Below, one piece after another: positions 46,106 to 54,235 of a DNA stretch of 64,000 nucleotides; within the stretch, counting starts at the first letter, position 1; every line of letters starts with the position of its first letter. The DNA lies in NCBI RefSeq assembly GCF_001999905.1, contig NZ_CP019640.1:214501-278500 (forward strand), written 5' to 3'. A model generated the notes under the pieces. The model saw only the letters and a program-made list of their open reading frames with translations, ran no database searches and was not told where the DNA came from. Source of the stretch: Planococcus lenghuensis. Lineage in GTDB: Bacteria > Bacillota > Bacilli > Bacillales_A > Planococcaceae. The translations under genes were made by a program, and so were the position numbers.

Positions 46106-47080
46106 ATGAAGGAATACTTTAGATTGCTCAAGGGAGGAGCCACATCGGCACTCTGGGCGGCAATCGTCAATACAACACTTGGTATTATAAAGACAATTGC
46201 TTACTTGATCAGCGGTAATGTCGCCATGTTCGCTGAGATGTTACATAGTTACGGCGATGCAGCAAACCAGTTTTTCGTATTCATCGGTTCTGCATTGAGT
46301 AAAAAAGAACCGACCGAACGTTTTCCGGGCGGATTTGGACGACTTGTCAATCTGGTGCTTTTAGGAGCCGTGATTGTGGTCGGAGTCCTTGCTTATGAGA
46401 CGATCATTGAAGGCTATCATCATATCCTGCATCCGGCAGCAGATGATGAATGGTTTTGGCTGAATGTCGGTGTATTAGCATTGGCAGTAGTGCTGGAAGC
46501 ATTTGTTTTATGGAAAGCGATGAAAGAGGTATTACATGAAGTGCCGGATGTTCAGGCAAGCGGATTCGGAATTATTCCAGCCAGCATAAAAAACCTGAAA
46601 TCGGCGAAACCGGCAACACGGCTGGTTTTTCTTGAAGATACAGTTGCAGTGTCGGGTGCATTGCTTGCATTGATTGCAGTGGTAATCGCGGCCTATACAT
46701 CCTTCGACAGTGCTACCGGTTATGCATCGATTATCATCGGTGTCCTGCTCATCCTTGTCGTCGGCCGGATTTTCCTGGACAACGCAGCGGGCGCGTTGGG
46801 TGCAGCGGACTTGGAGCTTCAGCAGCGGGTCGGTGACCGAGTGATCACGCACCCGGATGTGCATGACGTTGCAGACTTGGATATTGTCACAGAAGGTGAT
46901 CATCGACATGTCGAACTGAAAATCGAAGTGGATCCGAAGATGACCATTGCAGAAGCTGATGATCTCCGGGATTACTTGGAAGAACGAATTCGGGAAGTCA
47001 GAGGGGTCACGGATGTCATCATCGAATTTGACGAGGATGATAAAGTGCCGACATGGTCCGACCCTAAAGGGGAGAAGTAA
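46106..47080 (+). CDS. Cation diffusion facilitator transporter
   Basis: The 324-residue membrane protein of the CDF family exports divalent metal in exchange for protons. The metal site of TM2 is in FAEMLHSYGDAANQ (HxxxD) and TM5 carries FLEDTVAVSGALLA. A C-terminal cytoplasmic domain (HDVADLDIVTEGDHRHVELK) dimerises. Metal specificity is not clear. The MBL hydrolase gene starts two bases after its stop, indicating an operon. Confidence 0.85.
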   Translation: MKEYFRLLKGGATSALWAAIVNTTLGIIKTIAYLISGNVAMFAEMLHSYGDAANQFFVFIGSALSKKEPTERFPGGFGRLVNLVLLGAVIVVGVLAYETIIEGYHHILHPAADDEWFWLNVGVLALAVVLEAFVLWKAMKEVLHEVPDVQASGFGIIPASIKNLKSAKPATRLVFLEDTVAVSGALLALIAVVIAAYTSFDSATGYASIIIGVLLILVVGRIFLDNAAGALGAADLELQQRVGDRVITHPDVHDVADLDIVTEGDHRHVELKIEVDPKMTIAEADDLRDYLEERIREVRGVTDVIIEFDEDDKVPTWSDPKGEK

Positions 47081-47082
47081 AA

Positions 47083-47832
47083 ATGAATAATGAGCTGACA
47101 ACCGTAACGCCAGTGGGCATTTGGGGCGGCTATCCGGCAGCAAATGGAGCAACTTCTTCATTCCTGATCGAAAAAGCCGGATTTCGGTGTCTCATTGATT
47201 GCGGCAGCGGTGTACTGGCATCCGTCCAGAATCACTCGAAACTTGGTGAACTGGATGCAGTTACCATCAGTCATTATCACGCAGACCATATTGCGGATAT
47301 TGGGCCGCTTCAGTTTGCCCGCATGATTGAAAAGCAGCTCGGCGGCAATGATTCAGTGCTGCCGGTATACGGGCACAGAGAAGATCAGGAGCAATTTGAA
47401 AAACTCTCGTACCAAGACGTGACTGAAGGACGCGAGATTAAAGAAGGAGCACCGGTTACAATCGGGCCATGGGATGTCACATTCTGCCGTACAAACCACC
47501 CCGTGTATTGCTTGGCATTGAAATTCTCCTCAAACGGGAAAAGCGTAGTCTTTACTGCTGATACCGGCTGGCATGATGAACTGACACGCTTCGCGGCCGG
47601 AGCTGATCTCCTTGTTGCTGAATCCAATTTATTTGAAGAGCATGTCGGCCGTGTGGAGGGTCATATGAGCGGACGACAGGCAGGCGAGCTTGCCGGAAAA
47701 GCGAAAGCAGGCTCCTTATTGCTGACCCACCTGCCGCAATACGGAGATCTGTCCCGGATCGAGGCGGACGCTCGGAAAGCATTTAATGGACCGGCTGAAC
47801 TGGCAGTGGTCGGAAAAACTTACCGCGTATAA
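47083..47832 (+). CDS. MBL-fold metallohydrolase (YhfI/RNase Z-like)
   Basis: The 249-residue protein has the metallo-beta-lactamase motif SHYHADHIADI, the early LIDCGSGVL strand, VVFTADTGWHDEL and a late LLLTHLPQY histidine. It resembles YhfI of Bacillus subtilis. Substrate unknown. Translated with the CDF transporter. Confidence 0.8.
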   Translation: MNNELTTVTPVGIWGGYPAANGATSSFLIEKAGFRCLIDCGSGVLASVQNHSKLGELDAVTISHYHADHIADIGPLQFARMIEKQLGGNDSVLPVYGHREDQEQFEKLSYQDVTEGREIKEGAPVTIGPWDVTFCRTNHPVYCLALKFSSNGKSVVFTADTGWHDELTRFAAGADLLVAESNLFEEHVGRVEGHMSGRQAGELAGKAKAGSLLLTHLPQYGDLSRIEADARKAFNGPAELAVVGKTYRV

Positions 47833-48011
47833 TAACCGCTGCATAAGAATTGATGGTTCTTCGAAGGATGAAAAACGAGAAAGCAGTGGCATTTAGTCAT
47901 CACTTTTATAACAAAAAAGGGTGAGTTTTGCGTCAAGACTTTCAGGGAAGAATTAAATAAGAATCAGACGTATGAAAACAGCAGCGGTAAGAACGGAAAA
48001 GGGGTGAAAAC

Positions 48012-48182
48012 ATGCAGCTGAAGTTATGGCAGATTGCCTTGGGAGTGGTGCTTCTCGTGGCAGCTTTGGTGGCTGGAGCAGGGGTAGTATGGATAATGAC
48101 GCCTCCGGAACCGGAAGAACCGGTCGCATTTTGGGATGAGCCTGCAGAGTATCATGGTATCGAGTTGACTAATATTGCATAG
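48012..48182 (+). CDS. 56-residue single-span membrane peptide
   Basis: AAAAGGGGTG lies before ATG 48012. The product has a basic start (MQLKLWQ), one membrane segment (about 8-29) and an acidic, proline-rich outer tail (MTPPEPEEPVAFWDEPAEYH). It ends just before a terminator. No family recognised, but start site, codon use and terminator support a real gene. Confidence 0.55.
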   Translation: MQLKLWQIALGVVLLVAALVAGAGVVWIMTPPEPEEPVAFWDEPAEYHGIELTNIA

Positions 48183-48187
48183 AATGC

Positions 48188-48221
48188 GAAAAAAGCGTGG
48201 ACTTTACTGTCCGCGCTTTTT
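48188..48221. terminator. Bidirectional terminator
   Basis: AAAAAAGCG(T)GGAC pairs with GTCC(G)CGCTTTTTT. It overlaps the 3' end of the facing gene. Confidence 0.8.
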
Positions 48222-48494
48222 TGGTGTGCGGCTGTCGGCTTCTGCTACGGTGAACGCCAAGTCATCGTTGCCGAATAATTGCAGCACTTCGAGCAGGGTG
48301 TCCGTGTCGATGGCCAGCTGCTCATCTTCTCCTTCGATTACAGCCATAAGCAGCGGGTTTTCAGGCTGAGTAGGGTAGGCTGCAGCATAGAGAGCGGCTG
48401 GATCGACGTCCCGATTGCAGCACCACTGTACAAACAGACGGATCATAACTTCCTCGTCTTCCCGGTACTTCTGAATAATCCGTTCATCCATCAT
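48204..48494 (-). CDS. Small acidic protein of unknown function
   Basis: The 96-residue soluble protein is rich in Asp, Glu and Leu (LLEVLQLFGNDDLAFTVAEA). It begins at two consecutive ATGs (48494, 48491) behind GGAG. It resembles short conserved Bacillales proteins without assigned role. The frame is open for 96 codons upstream but without a start signal. Confidence 0.55.
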   Translation of the reverse strand: MMDERIIQKYREDEEVMIRLFVQWCCNRDVDPAALYAAAYPTQPENPLLMAVIEGEDEQLAIDTDTLLEVLQLFGNDDLAFTVAEADSRTPKKRGQ

Positions 48495-48572
48495 AAAACT
48501 CCTTTCGAATCCTTTTCCCCATGGTATCATGATTATGATAACGAGTGTGAACCAGCAAAGGGGGATGGAGGA

Positions 48573-49058
48573 ATGGAACAAGTACAGCATGCTATTCAAG
48601 ATGAGTATGGAGAGGCGTTCGCGCACTGCTACGGCTGCGGCCGGCTGAATGATAATGGCCTGCAGTTGCGGACCGGATGGGATGGCGATGGGACTGTGAC
48701 AGTATACGAACCGCGTACGGAACATACTGCGATTCCCGGCTTCGTGTATGGCGGATTGATCGCGTCGCTTGTCGATTGTCACGGAACGGGCTCCGCTTCA
48801 CTGGCCTTGCATCGAAAGAACGGTTTTGAACCGGGAAGCGGGGAAGAGCCGCCGCGATTCGTCACGGCTTCGTTGCACGTGGATTATTTACGGCCTACGC
48901 CTCAAGGGGTGCCGCTGAAAGCGATAGGGCGCACTGAAGAAATTCATCCGAAAAAATGGGATGTACATATCGAAGTATTTGCAGGGGAAACGAAATGTGC
49001 GACCGGAAAAGTAACGGCCGTTGTTATGCCGAATACGTTCCTTAAAGGAAGTGAGTAA
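48573..49058 (+). CDS. PaaI-family hotdog thioesterase
   Basis: The 161-residue protein has the hotdog motif IPGFVYGGLIASLVDCHGTG with the catalytic region shifted as in PaaI-like enzymes, plus an N-terminal CYGCGRLNDNGLQLR, typical of a THEM4-like subgroup. It hydrolyses acyl-CoA thioesters; substrate unknown. GGAGG immediately precedes ATG 48573, so longer upstream reading is rejected. Confidence 0.75.
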   Translation: MEQVQHAIQDEYGEAFAHCYGCGRLNDNGLQLRTGWDGDGTVTVYEPRTEHTAIPGFVYGGLIASLVDCHGTGSASLALHRKNGFEPGSGEEPPRFVTASLHVDYLRPTPQGVPLKAIGRTEEIHPKKWDVHIEVFAGETKCATGKVTAVVMPNTFLKGSE

Positions 49059-49062
49059 AAGA

Positions 49063-49102
49063 ACAGCCGGCCGGATTCGTCTTGGAATCCAGCCGGCTGT
49101 TG
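49063..49102. terminator. Hairpin terminator
   Basis: AACAGCCGGC pairs with GCCGGCTGTT, with an inner GGATT/AATCC stem. Confidence 0.65.
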
Positions 49103-49193
49103 TATTTCAAGGTAAGCAAGTTACGCGTTCCGCAGATTCCGAATTCTGTACACAAGGCATTGTTGTCGGGCCTCGCGGAGTGCCTTCACTTTC

Positions 49194-51008
49194 CTATTGT
49201 CTTTCGATTTCTTCTGTTAAAGTCTCTAGTTCATCGATCAATTCACCGATGTAGGCGATCGTGTCACGTAATGGCTGTTCTGTCGTGATATCGACTCCCG
49301 CCATTTTTGCGAGCTCGACAGGTGTCTTCGTACCGCCGGCTTTCAGGACTTCAAGCCATTCATCAACAGCTGGCTGCCCTTCATTCAATACGCGTTTTGC
49401 CACTTGAGTGGAAATCGTCAATCCGGCTGAATATGTGTATGGATAAAGACCCATGTAATAATGCGGTTGCCGCATCCATGTCAGTTCAGCGCCTTTTGTA
49501 AGTTCCACATCCTCGCCCCAGAATTCTTTCAGGACATCATGCTTCAGTCTGTTCAATGCATCTGCATTGACGCTGTGGCCATCATCGATCCGCTCATACA
49601 CCTTCCGCTGATAGGCAGCTTCCAGTAAATGCGTCACGAAGTTATGGTAATAAGTCCGGGCTACAATGGATGAAATAACCCAGCGCTTGAATTTCGGATC
49701 ACTTGAATTCTCAAGCAAGTGATTGGCCATCAGCATTTCATTCATCGTAGATGGCGCTTCGATGAAATACAGCGACGGGCGCGCATTCAGGATATTCTGT
49801 TCCCGGTTTGCAAAGAAGAAATGACCGGCATGGCCCAGTTCATGCGCCAGTACGAACACTTCATTCATCCGGCCGGTCCAGGAGATGAGGATATACGGAT
49901 GATAACCGTATGGGCTTGAGCAGAAGGCGCCGGTTGACTTGCCTTTGTTCTGCGGGAAGTCGATCCAGCGCTCAGTATAAGAGCGATCGACCATCTGCAA
50001 GTACTCATCACCCATGATTTTCAGCGCATCATGCATGTACTTCTTCGACTCTTCCACTGTAATGGACGGTTCATAGGAAGGATCAAGTGAAATTTTCAGA
50101 TCGGCAAAGGTCATCTTATCGAGTCCATGCGCTTTTTGCAGGAGCTTGGCATATTTTCGCATATGCGGTGCCAGTTCTGTCATGATCAAATCGATCTGAC
50201 GGTTGTAAAGGTCCCGGTCCACTTCCTGATCGAACAGCAGGTAATCAAAGATAGTATCAAAACCGCGGAGGTCGGACGTCGTTTTTTCAGCCTGCAGATG
50301 AGCATCATATGTCTTTGCGGTTGTGTGCTGGTAATCTTCAAGTTTAGCTGAAAAGGCATCGAAAGCAGCCCGGCGGATTTTCGTGTCGCTTTCGCCTTCC
50401 CAGTCGCCTTCAAATGCTATGTAACTGAGCGGGTAGTCCTGTCCGTCCACTGTAAAATCCTCAAACGACATATCGACTAATTTTGTTGTGTTATATAGCT
50501 CGTAAGGTGCGTTGAAGACAGATGAAAATGCAGCGAGGACTGTTTCAGCCTCTGCATGCAACTGATGCGGTTTCCAGCGGATCAATTCCTCGAGATAATG
50601 CGCATGTTCCGCTGACTGCTCTGCGGCCTGCTGCAAACTCTCTTCAGAAAGCTCGAGCAATTCGCTCTGCAGAAATGACAGCCGGCTGCCGATTTGTGCA
50701 CCTGTCGCACCCACTCGGGCGGAACGCAGTTGTGCATTGGTATCCGTCTGGTCAGTTGAAGAAGCTAAGCTTGCGTAAGTCCCGATTGGTACAAGTTGTT
50801 CCCGGATGTTGATGTAGCTGGATAACGCTTTAACCGCTGAAGAGGCATCGGTGATCTTGCCTTTAAATTCGGAAGCGAACGTTTCTGCCTGTTCCTTGAC
50901 AGCTTTTAGGGCTTCATCGAATTGTTCTTCTGTTTCAAATAAATCTTTCAGATTCCATGTTTCTTCCGTTGCGACTTCTGAACGTGGCGGCAATTGCTTA
51001 ACCATCAT
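49194..51008 (-). CDS. pepF: Oligoendopeptidase F
   Basis: The 604-residue cytosolic zinc peptidase (M3B) degrades oligopeptides of about 7-17 residues. The HELGH zinc motif lies in FVLAHELGHAGHFFF, with the third ligand Glu in IEAPSTMNEMLMANHL. It matches YjbG of Bacillus in length. AAGGAGAG precedes two ATGs (51008, 51005). Upstream lie an oppositely oriented SigB promoter and, further out, an S-box on pepF's own strand. Confidence 0.9.
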   Translation of the reverse strand: MMVKQLPPRSEVATEETWNLKDLFETEEQFDEALKAVKEQAETFASEFKGKITDASSAVKALSSYINIREQLVPIGTYASLASSTDQTDTNAQLRSARVGATGAQIGSRLSFLQSELLELSEESLQQAAEQSAEHAHYLEELIRWKPHQLHAEAETVLAAFSSVFNAPYELYNTTKLVDMSFEDFTVDGQDYPLSYIAFEGDWEGESDTKIRRAAFDAFSAKLEDYQHTTAKTYDAHLQAEKTTSDLRGFDTIFDYLLFDQEVDRDLYNRQIDLIMTELAPHMRKYAKLLQKAHGLDKMTFADLKISLDPSYEPSITVEESKKYMHDALKIMGDEYLQMVDRSYTERWIDFPQNKGKSTGAFCSSPYGYHPYILISWTGRMNEVFVLAHELGHAGHFFFANREQNILNARPSLYFIEAPSTMNEMLMANHLLENSSDPKFKRWVISSIVARTYYHNFVTHLLEAAYQRKVYERIDDGHSVNADALNRLKHDVLKEFWGEDVELTKGAELTWMRQPHYYMGLYPYTYSAGLTISTQVAKRVLNEGQPAVDEWLEVLKAGGTKTPVELAKMAGVDITTEQPLRDTIAYIGELIDELETLTEEIERQ

Positions 51009-51111
51009 TAATCTCTCCTTATTGTTTCGGTAATCAAACTAATTGTAAGTATATCGGAATTCACGAAGAATGAAAAATATTATAAAAATTAAGTTTTAGG
51101 TAAAAAATAAG

Positions 51112-51136
51112 GTTTACGCGAAAAAAGACGGGGTAT
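51112..51136 (+). promoter_or_regulatory. SigB-type promoter facing a non-coding stretch
   Basis: GTTTAC (51112-51117), a 13-base spacer, then a perfect GGGTAT (51131-51136). No gene is seen downstream on this strand before the terminator at 51437. Confidence 0.6.
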
Positions 51137-51202
51137 AGTAGGATTACAAGGCGAACTTCGAAAGATGAAATGCACAGCCTTGGCGGAAAATTTGCTTTAT
51201 TG

Positions 51203-51266
51203 ACGAAAGCGAAGTACCAGCAAGTGAAGTACAGAGCAAGCAATGTACAACGCAAGTGAAGTGCAA
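51203..51266. repeat. Four contiguous 16-base tandem repeats
   Basis: Units: ACGAAAGCGAAGTACC, AGCAAGTGAAGTACAG, AGCAAGCAATGTACAA and CGCAAGTGAAGTGCAA. The consensus is roughly RGCAAGYGAAGTACAR. Confidence 0.7.
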
Positions 51267-51412
51267 TGTGTTACGCGTCACGAAGTTTAAGTTTTTTGTG
51301 TAAGTGCAACTGAAGAACAAATTACACGTACTGCAACACCGAGTTATTTTTTGTAGAAAGAAAAGTAAAACAGCAAATTTTCCGTGCATGTCCCGTAAGC
51401 TGGGACAGGAGA

Positions 51413-51437
51413 AGCATGATCCGATTCCGGGTCATGC
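51413..51437 (+). terminator. Intrinsic terminator of the candidate RNA
   Basis: AGCATGATCCG pairs with CGGGTCATGCT (G-T pairs), followed by TTTTC. Confidence 0.65.
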
Positions 51438-51477
51438 TTTTCTGTGTTATATTAGCCGTTTATACCTCAACAGAACG

Positions 51478-51513
51478 TAAAAATGCCTTTCCGCGGAAAG
51501 GGAAAGGCATTCA
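51478..51513 (-). terminator. S-box expression-platform terminator
   Basis: Minus strand AATGCCTTTCC pairs with GGAAAGGCATT, then TTTACG, directly after the aptamer. Confidence 0.75.
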
Positions 51514-51520
51514 TAACGAA

Positions 51521-51638
51521 TCTCCCTTATTTTCCAAAGCCGGTCGCTTTGCAGGATTTAGCACCTTTTCAGCTATTGCTGTATGGTTGCCGGGTTTCAC
51601 AGGGCCAGTCCCTCCACCGCTCTCAATAAGAGTTAGCT
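51521..51638 (-). promoter_or_regulatory. S-box (SAM-I) riboswitch
   Basis: The minus strand reads CTCTTATTGAGAGCGGTGGA, GGGACTGGCCCTGTGAAACC and CGGCAACC, then GGTGCTAAATCCTGC, and closes with AAATAAGGGAGA. These are the P1, P2, kink-turn and core elements of the S-box consensus in order and spacing. Elevated SAM should favour the terminator at 51478-51513. Unusually, no methionine, cysteine or SAM gene lies downstream. The first gene on this strand is pepF, starting about 470 bases beyond the terminator. Confidence 0.9.
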
Positions 51639-51663
51639 ATTAATTTGTAATTGAATGTTAATA

Positions 51664-51692
51664 AGAATAGCATGTCGTTATAAACTGGTCAA
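51664..51692 (-). promoter_or_regulatory. SigA promoter of the S-box transcript
   Basis: Minus strand TTGACC, a 17-base spacer, then TATTCT, about 25 bases before the aptamer. Confidence 0.65.
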
Positions 51693-51716
51693 TAAAAGTT
51701 CGAAAAGAAAAACTAT

Positions 51717-51746
51717 TTGATTTATCTCCAAGTTTCTTAGTATGAT
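51717..51746 (+). promoter_or_regulatory. SigA promoter of the monooxygenase/ATP-grasp operon
   Basis: TTGATT (51717-51722), 18 bases, TATGAT (51741-51746). Its -35 lies 25 bases from that of the divergent S-box promoter. Confidence 0.55.
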
Positions 51747-51792
51747 TACAAGGAATTAACAAAGAGTCAGAAAAAGAAGGGTGCGAGCATAG

Positions 51793-52848
51793 ATGAGATA
51801 CGGATTCTGGATGCCGATTTTTGGCGGATGGCTGCGCAATGTAGAAGATGAAAACATGCCGGCAACGTTTGAGTATGCGAAGGAAATAGCACAATCTGCG
51901 GAAAAATGGGGCTATGATTTGACGCTGATAGCTGAATTAAACTTGAATGATATTAAAGGAACCGAGGCAGACTCTCTCGAAGCTTGGTCCACAGCTGCTG
52001 CAGTAGCAGCGGTAACGGACAAACTCGAAATCATGACTGCTGTCCGGCCTGCTTTCCATAACCCTGCCGTAACCGCAAAGATGGCAGCGAATATCGATCA
52101 CATCTCCGGCGGCCGCTTCACGCTGAATGTCGTTTCCGCATGGTGGGCAGAAGAAGCCCGTCAATATGGCGGTGCGTTTACTGAACACGACGAGCGCTAC
52201 GATCGGACAGACGAATTTTTGGCCATCATGAAAGGCTTGTGGACAGAAGATGAATTTTCTTATAAAGGCACTTATTACGATGTGCAGAATACCCGGCTCG
52301 CACCGAAGCCGGTACAAAAGCCGAATCCTGTTCTTTATGCAGGCGGTGAGAGCCCGCGCGGAAAGAAGTCCATCGTCGAAAACTGTGACGCATACGTAAT
52401 GCATGGCGGCACAGTAGAGGAAATCGAGGCGAAAATCGAAGGAATGAAACAGCTTCGCAGTGAAGCTGGACAAGAACCGCTTCAGGCATTTGGCATGGCA
52501 GCATACGTAATCTGCCGTGATACCGAGGAAGAAGCACTGGAAGAATGGAAACGCATCACGGATGTGAAAGAATCAGCAGGCTACGCCGGCTATCAGGATT
52601 TTGTCAGCAAATCCCAGCTTGAGCAGCAAGTGAAATTGAATGACTACTCGGTATCCAACCGTGGTCTCCGCCCGAACCTGGTAGGTACGCCTGAGCAGAT
52701 CGCTGACCGAATTCTTGCGTATGAAAAAGTGGGACTTGATACACTCCTGCTTCAATTTTCTCCACAACTGGAAGAAATGAAGCGTTTTTCTGAACAGGTT
52801 ATGCCAGTGGTGGAAGAAAAACGAAATGCACAAGAAACCCGTGCGTAA
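51793..52848 (+). CDS. SfnG/SsuD-like LLM flavin monooxygenase
   Basis: The 351-residue reduced-flavin-dependent monooxygenase has the order seen in dimethylsulfone (SfnG) and alkanesulfonate (SsuD) monooxygenases: LRNVEDENMPATFEYAKEIA, GGRFTLNVVSAWW, EHDERYDRTDEFLAIMKGLW, LAPKPVQKPNPVLYAGGESP and NLVGTPEQIADRI. A sulfur substrate is plausible but unproven. No flavin reductase is adjacent. An ATP-grasp gene follows after 21 bases. The S-box lies divergently upstream. Confidence 0.8.
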   Translation: MRYGFWMPIFGGWLRNVEDENMPATFEYAKEIAQSAEKWGYDLTLIAELNLNDIKGTEADSLEAWSTAAAVAAVTDKLEIMTAVRPAFHNPAVTAKMAANIDHISGGRFTLNVVSAWWAEEARQYGGAFTEHDERYDRTDEFLAIMKGLWTEDEFSYKGTYYDVQNTRLAPKPVQKPNPVLYAGGESPRGKKSIVENCDAYVMHGGTVEEIEAKIEGMKQLRSEAGQEPLQAFGMAAYVICRDTEEEALEEWKRITDVKESAGYAGYQDFVSKSQLEQQVKLNDYSVSNRGLRPNLVGTPEQIADRILAYEKVGLDTLLLQFSPQLEEMKRFSEQVMPVVEEKRNAQETRA

Positions 52849-52869
52849 ACTAAAGGAGAGAAAATAGCT

Positions 52870-53823
52870 ATGACAGAAAAAATATATGTTATACATGAAA
52901 ACGAAGAATGGACAGCTCACTTATTCAAGCGGTTGGATGAACTTGGACTGCCGTATGAAGATTGGTTCACGGATGAGAGCGTTGTCGATTTGACCGAAGC
53001 TCCGCCGGAAGGTGTATTCTACAGCCGCATGAGCGCTTCTTCTCATACGCGAGGCCATCGCTATGCGCCGGAAGTGACCGAAGCGCTACTCGCCTGGCTG
53101 GAACATCACGGGCGTAAAGTCTTTAACGGCAGCCGTGCACTCCGGCTGGAAGTCAGCAAAGTGAATCAGTACATGGCGTTGAACGCGGCTGGCGTTCGGA
53201 CACCGAAAACAATTGCTGCAAATGGCAAAGAACAAGTGCTGGAAGCGGCAAAAAGACTGAACGCGCCTTCTTTCATCACTAAACACAACCGTGCAGGCAA
53301 AGGGCTTGGTGTTCAGCTATTTTACTCGCTTGAGGCACTTGAAGAGTTTGTCGAAGGGCCATCGTTCGGTGATTCAGTGGATGGCATTACGCTGATTCAG
53401 GAGTATATCCAAGCACCCGAACCATACATTACCCGCTGTGAATTTGTTGGCGGTAAATTCGTTTATGCGGTACGGGTCGATACGTCAGAAGGGTTTGAAC
53501 TATGCCCGGCCGATGCCTGCCAGATCGGTGATATTTTCTGCCCGGTAGGGGAAGAAGTCGAAGAAAAGCCGAAATTCCAAGTGATTGAAGGATTCAACGA
53601 TCCGATTATCACTAAGTACGAGGAGTTTCTGCGCCAAAACAATATCTCAGTGGCGGGCATTGAATTCATCCGCGATGAGAACGGTGAAATCTTCACTTAT
53701 GACGTTAACACGAACACAAATTATAATGCAGAAGCTGAAGCGAAAGCCGGCAAATTCGGCATGCTTGAACTGGCAAAATTCCTGGGCGAGCAACTGAAAA
53801 CACCGGCAGGAGCAGTGAAATAA
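52870..53823 (+). CDS. ATP-grasp ligase, RimK-like
   Basis: The 317-residue protein has the ATP-grasp core: the N-domain start SKVNQYMALNAAGVRTPKT, the nucleotide loop ITKHNRAGKGLGVQLF, and the metal-binding end AGIEFIRDENGEIFTYDVNT followed by NTNYN. Enzymes of this group ligate an amino acid or peptide carboxylate to an amine, as RimK or LysX do. The substrate is unknown. Co-transcription with an SfnG-like monooxygenase is notable. Confidence 0.8.
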   Translation: MTEKIYVIHENEEWTAHLFKRLDELGLPYEDWFTDESVVDLTEAPPEGVFYSRMSASSHTRGHRYAPEVTEALLAWLEHHGRKVFNGSRALRLEVSKVNQYMALNAAGVRTPKTIAANGKEQVLEAAKRLNAPSFITKHNRAGKGLGVQLFYSLEALEEFVEGPSFGDSVDGITLIQEYIQAPEPYITRCEFVGGKFVYAVRVDTSEGFELCPADACQIGDIFCPVGEEVEEKPKFQVIEGFNDPIITKYEEFLRQNNISVAGIEFIRDENGEIFTYDVNTNTNYNAEAEAKAGKFGMLELAKFLGEQLKTPAGAVK

Positions 53824-53912
53824 GGGATAAGAGTGAAAAAAGCAGCCAAGGCAGGAACTAAAAAAGGGTCGAAGCTCTGCCATGACTGCTTTTCTCTTAA
53901 GAAAATACAAGT

Positions 53913-53953
53913 AAAAAGAGAGGGATTCCTTAACGGGAATCCCTCTCTTTTAA
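53913..53953. terminator. Bidirectional terminator
   Basis: AAAAGAGAGGGATTCC pairs with GGAATCCCTCTCTTTT. Confidence 0.85.
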
Positions 53954-53959
53954 ATGTAA

Positions 53960-54160
53960 TCAGCGATGGTTGCGTGCATGCAGGCGAGCCCGCTTTTCAA
54001 TATCACTCGTTTTCTGGTTCTCGAGTCCGTACTCATCATCGCATGGATGGTCATCCTGCGTCTTTGATTCCTCTGCACTTGTTTCCGGTTCGATCAGCTC
54101 TTCCTGTTCTGCTGCTTCTTCGATTTCAGAAGCGATTTCAGGGTTTTCTTTGCGTTTCAT
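53960..54160 (-). CDS. Small acidic, probably disordered protein
   Basis: The 66-residue protein is rich in Glu, Ser and Thr (EIASEIEEAAEQEELIEPET) with a basic end (IEKRARLHARNHR). AAAGGAG is nine bases before ATG 54160. A GGGTAG box with GTTTTC 14 bases upstream of it could be a weak SigB promoter. No family recognised. Confidence 0.5.
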   Translation of the reverse strand: MKRKENPEIASEIEEAAEQEELIEPETSAEESKTQDDHPCDDEYGLENQKTSDIEKRARLHARNHR

Positions 54161-54235
54161 CACAATCGGCTCCTTTCACCAGGCAATGTTTCATTACTTT
54201 TCCGCTACCCTTTTTAGCAGATGTGAAAACATGGC

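Larger units (their letters stand above)
51143..51441 (+). ncRNA. Candidate SigB-driven small RNA
   Basis: The about 300-base transcript predicted from the SigB promoter to the hairpins at 51392-51437 has no convincing coding frame. The longest ATG frame (51170, 29 codons, basic) lacks a ribosome-binding site. It contains four tandem 16-base units, and a 16-base period does not keep a reading frame. Near its 3' end TGTCCC/GGGACA forms a hairpin before the terminator. On the other strand an S-box transcript would run through it as antisense. The RNA is an inference from signals only. Confidence 0.4.

Noticed and set aside
51061-51389. Two minus-strand open frames (64 and 81 codons) between the S-box and pepF
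   Set aside because: Neither has a ribosome-binding site. Composition is Cys/Phe/Leu-rich, as expected from reading the complement of an AT-rich non-coding stretch. They would be the natural S-box target by position, but nothing supports translation.
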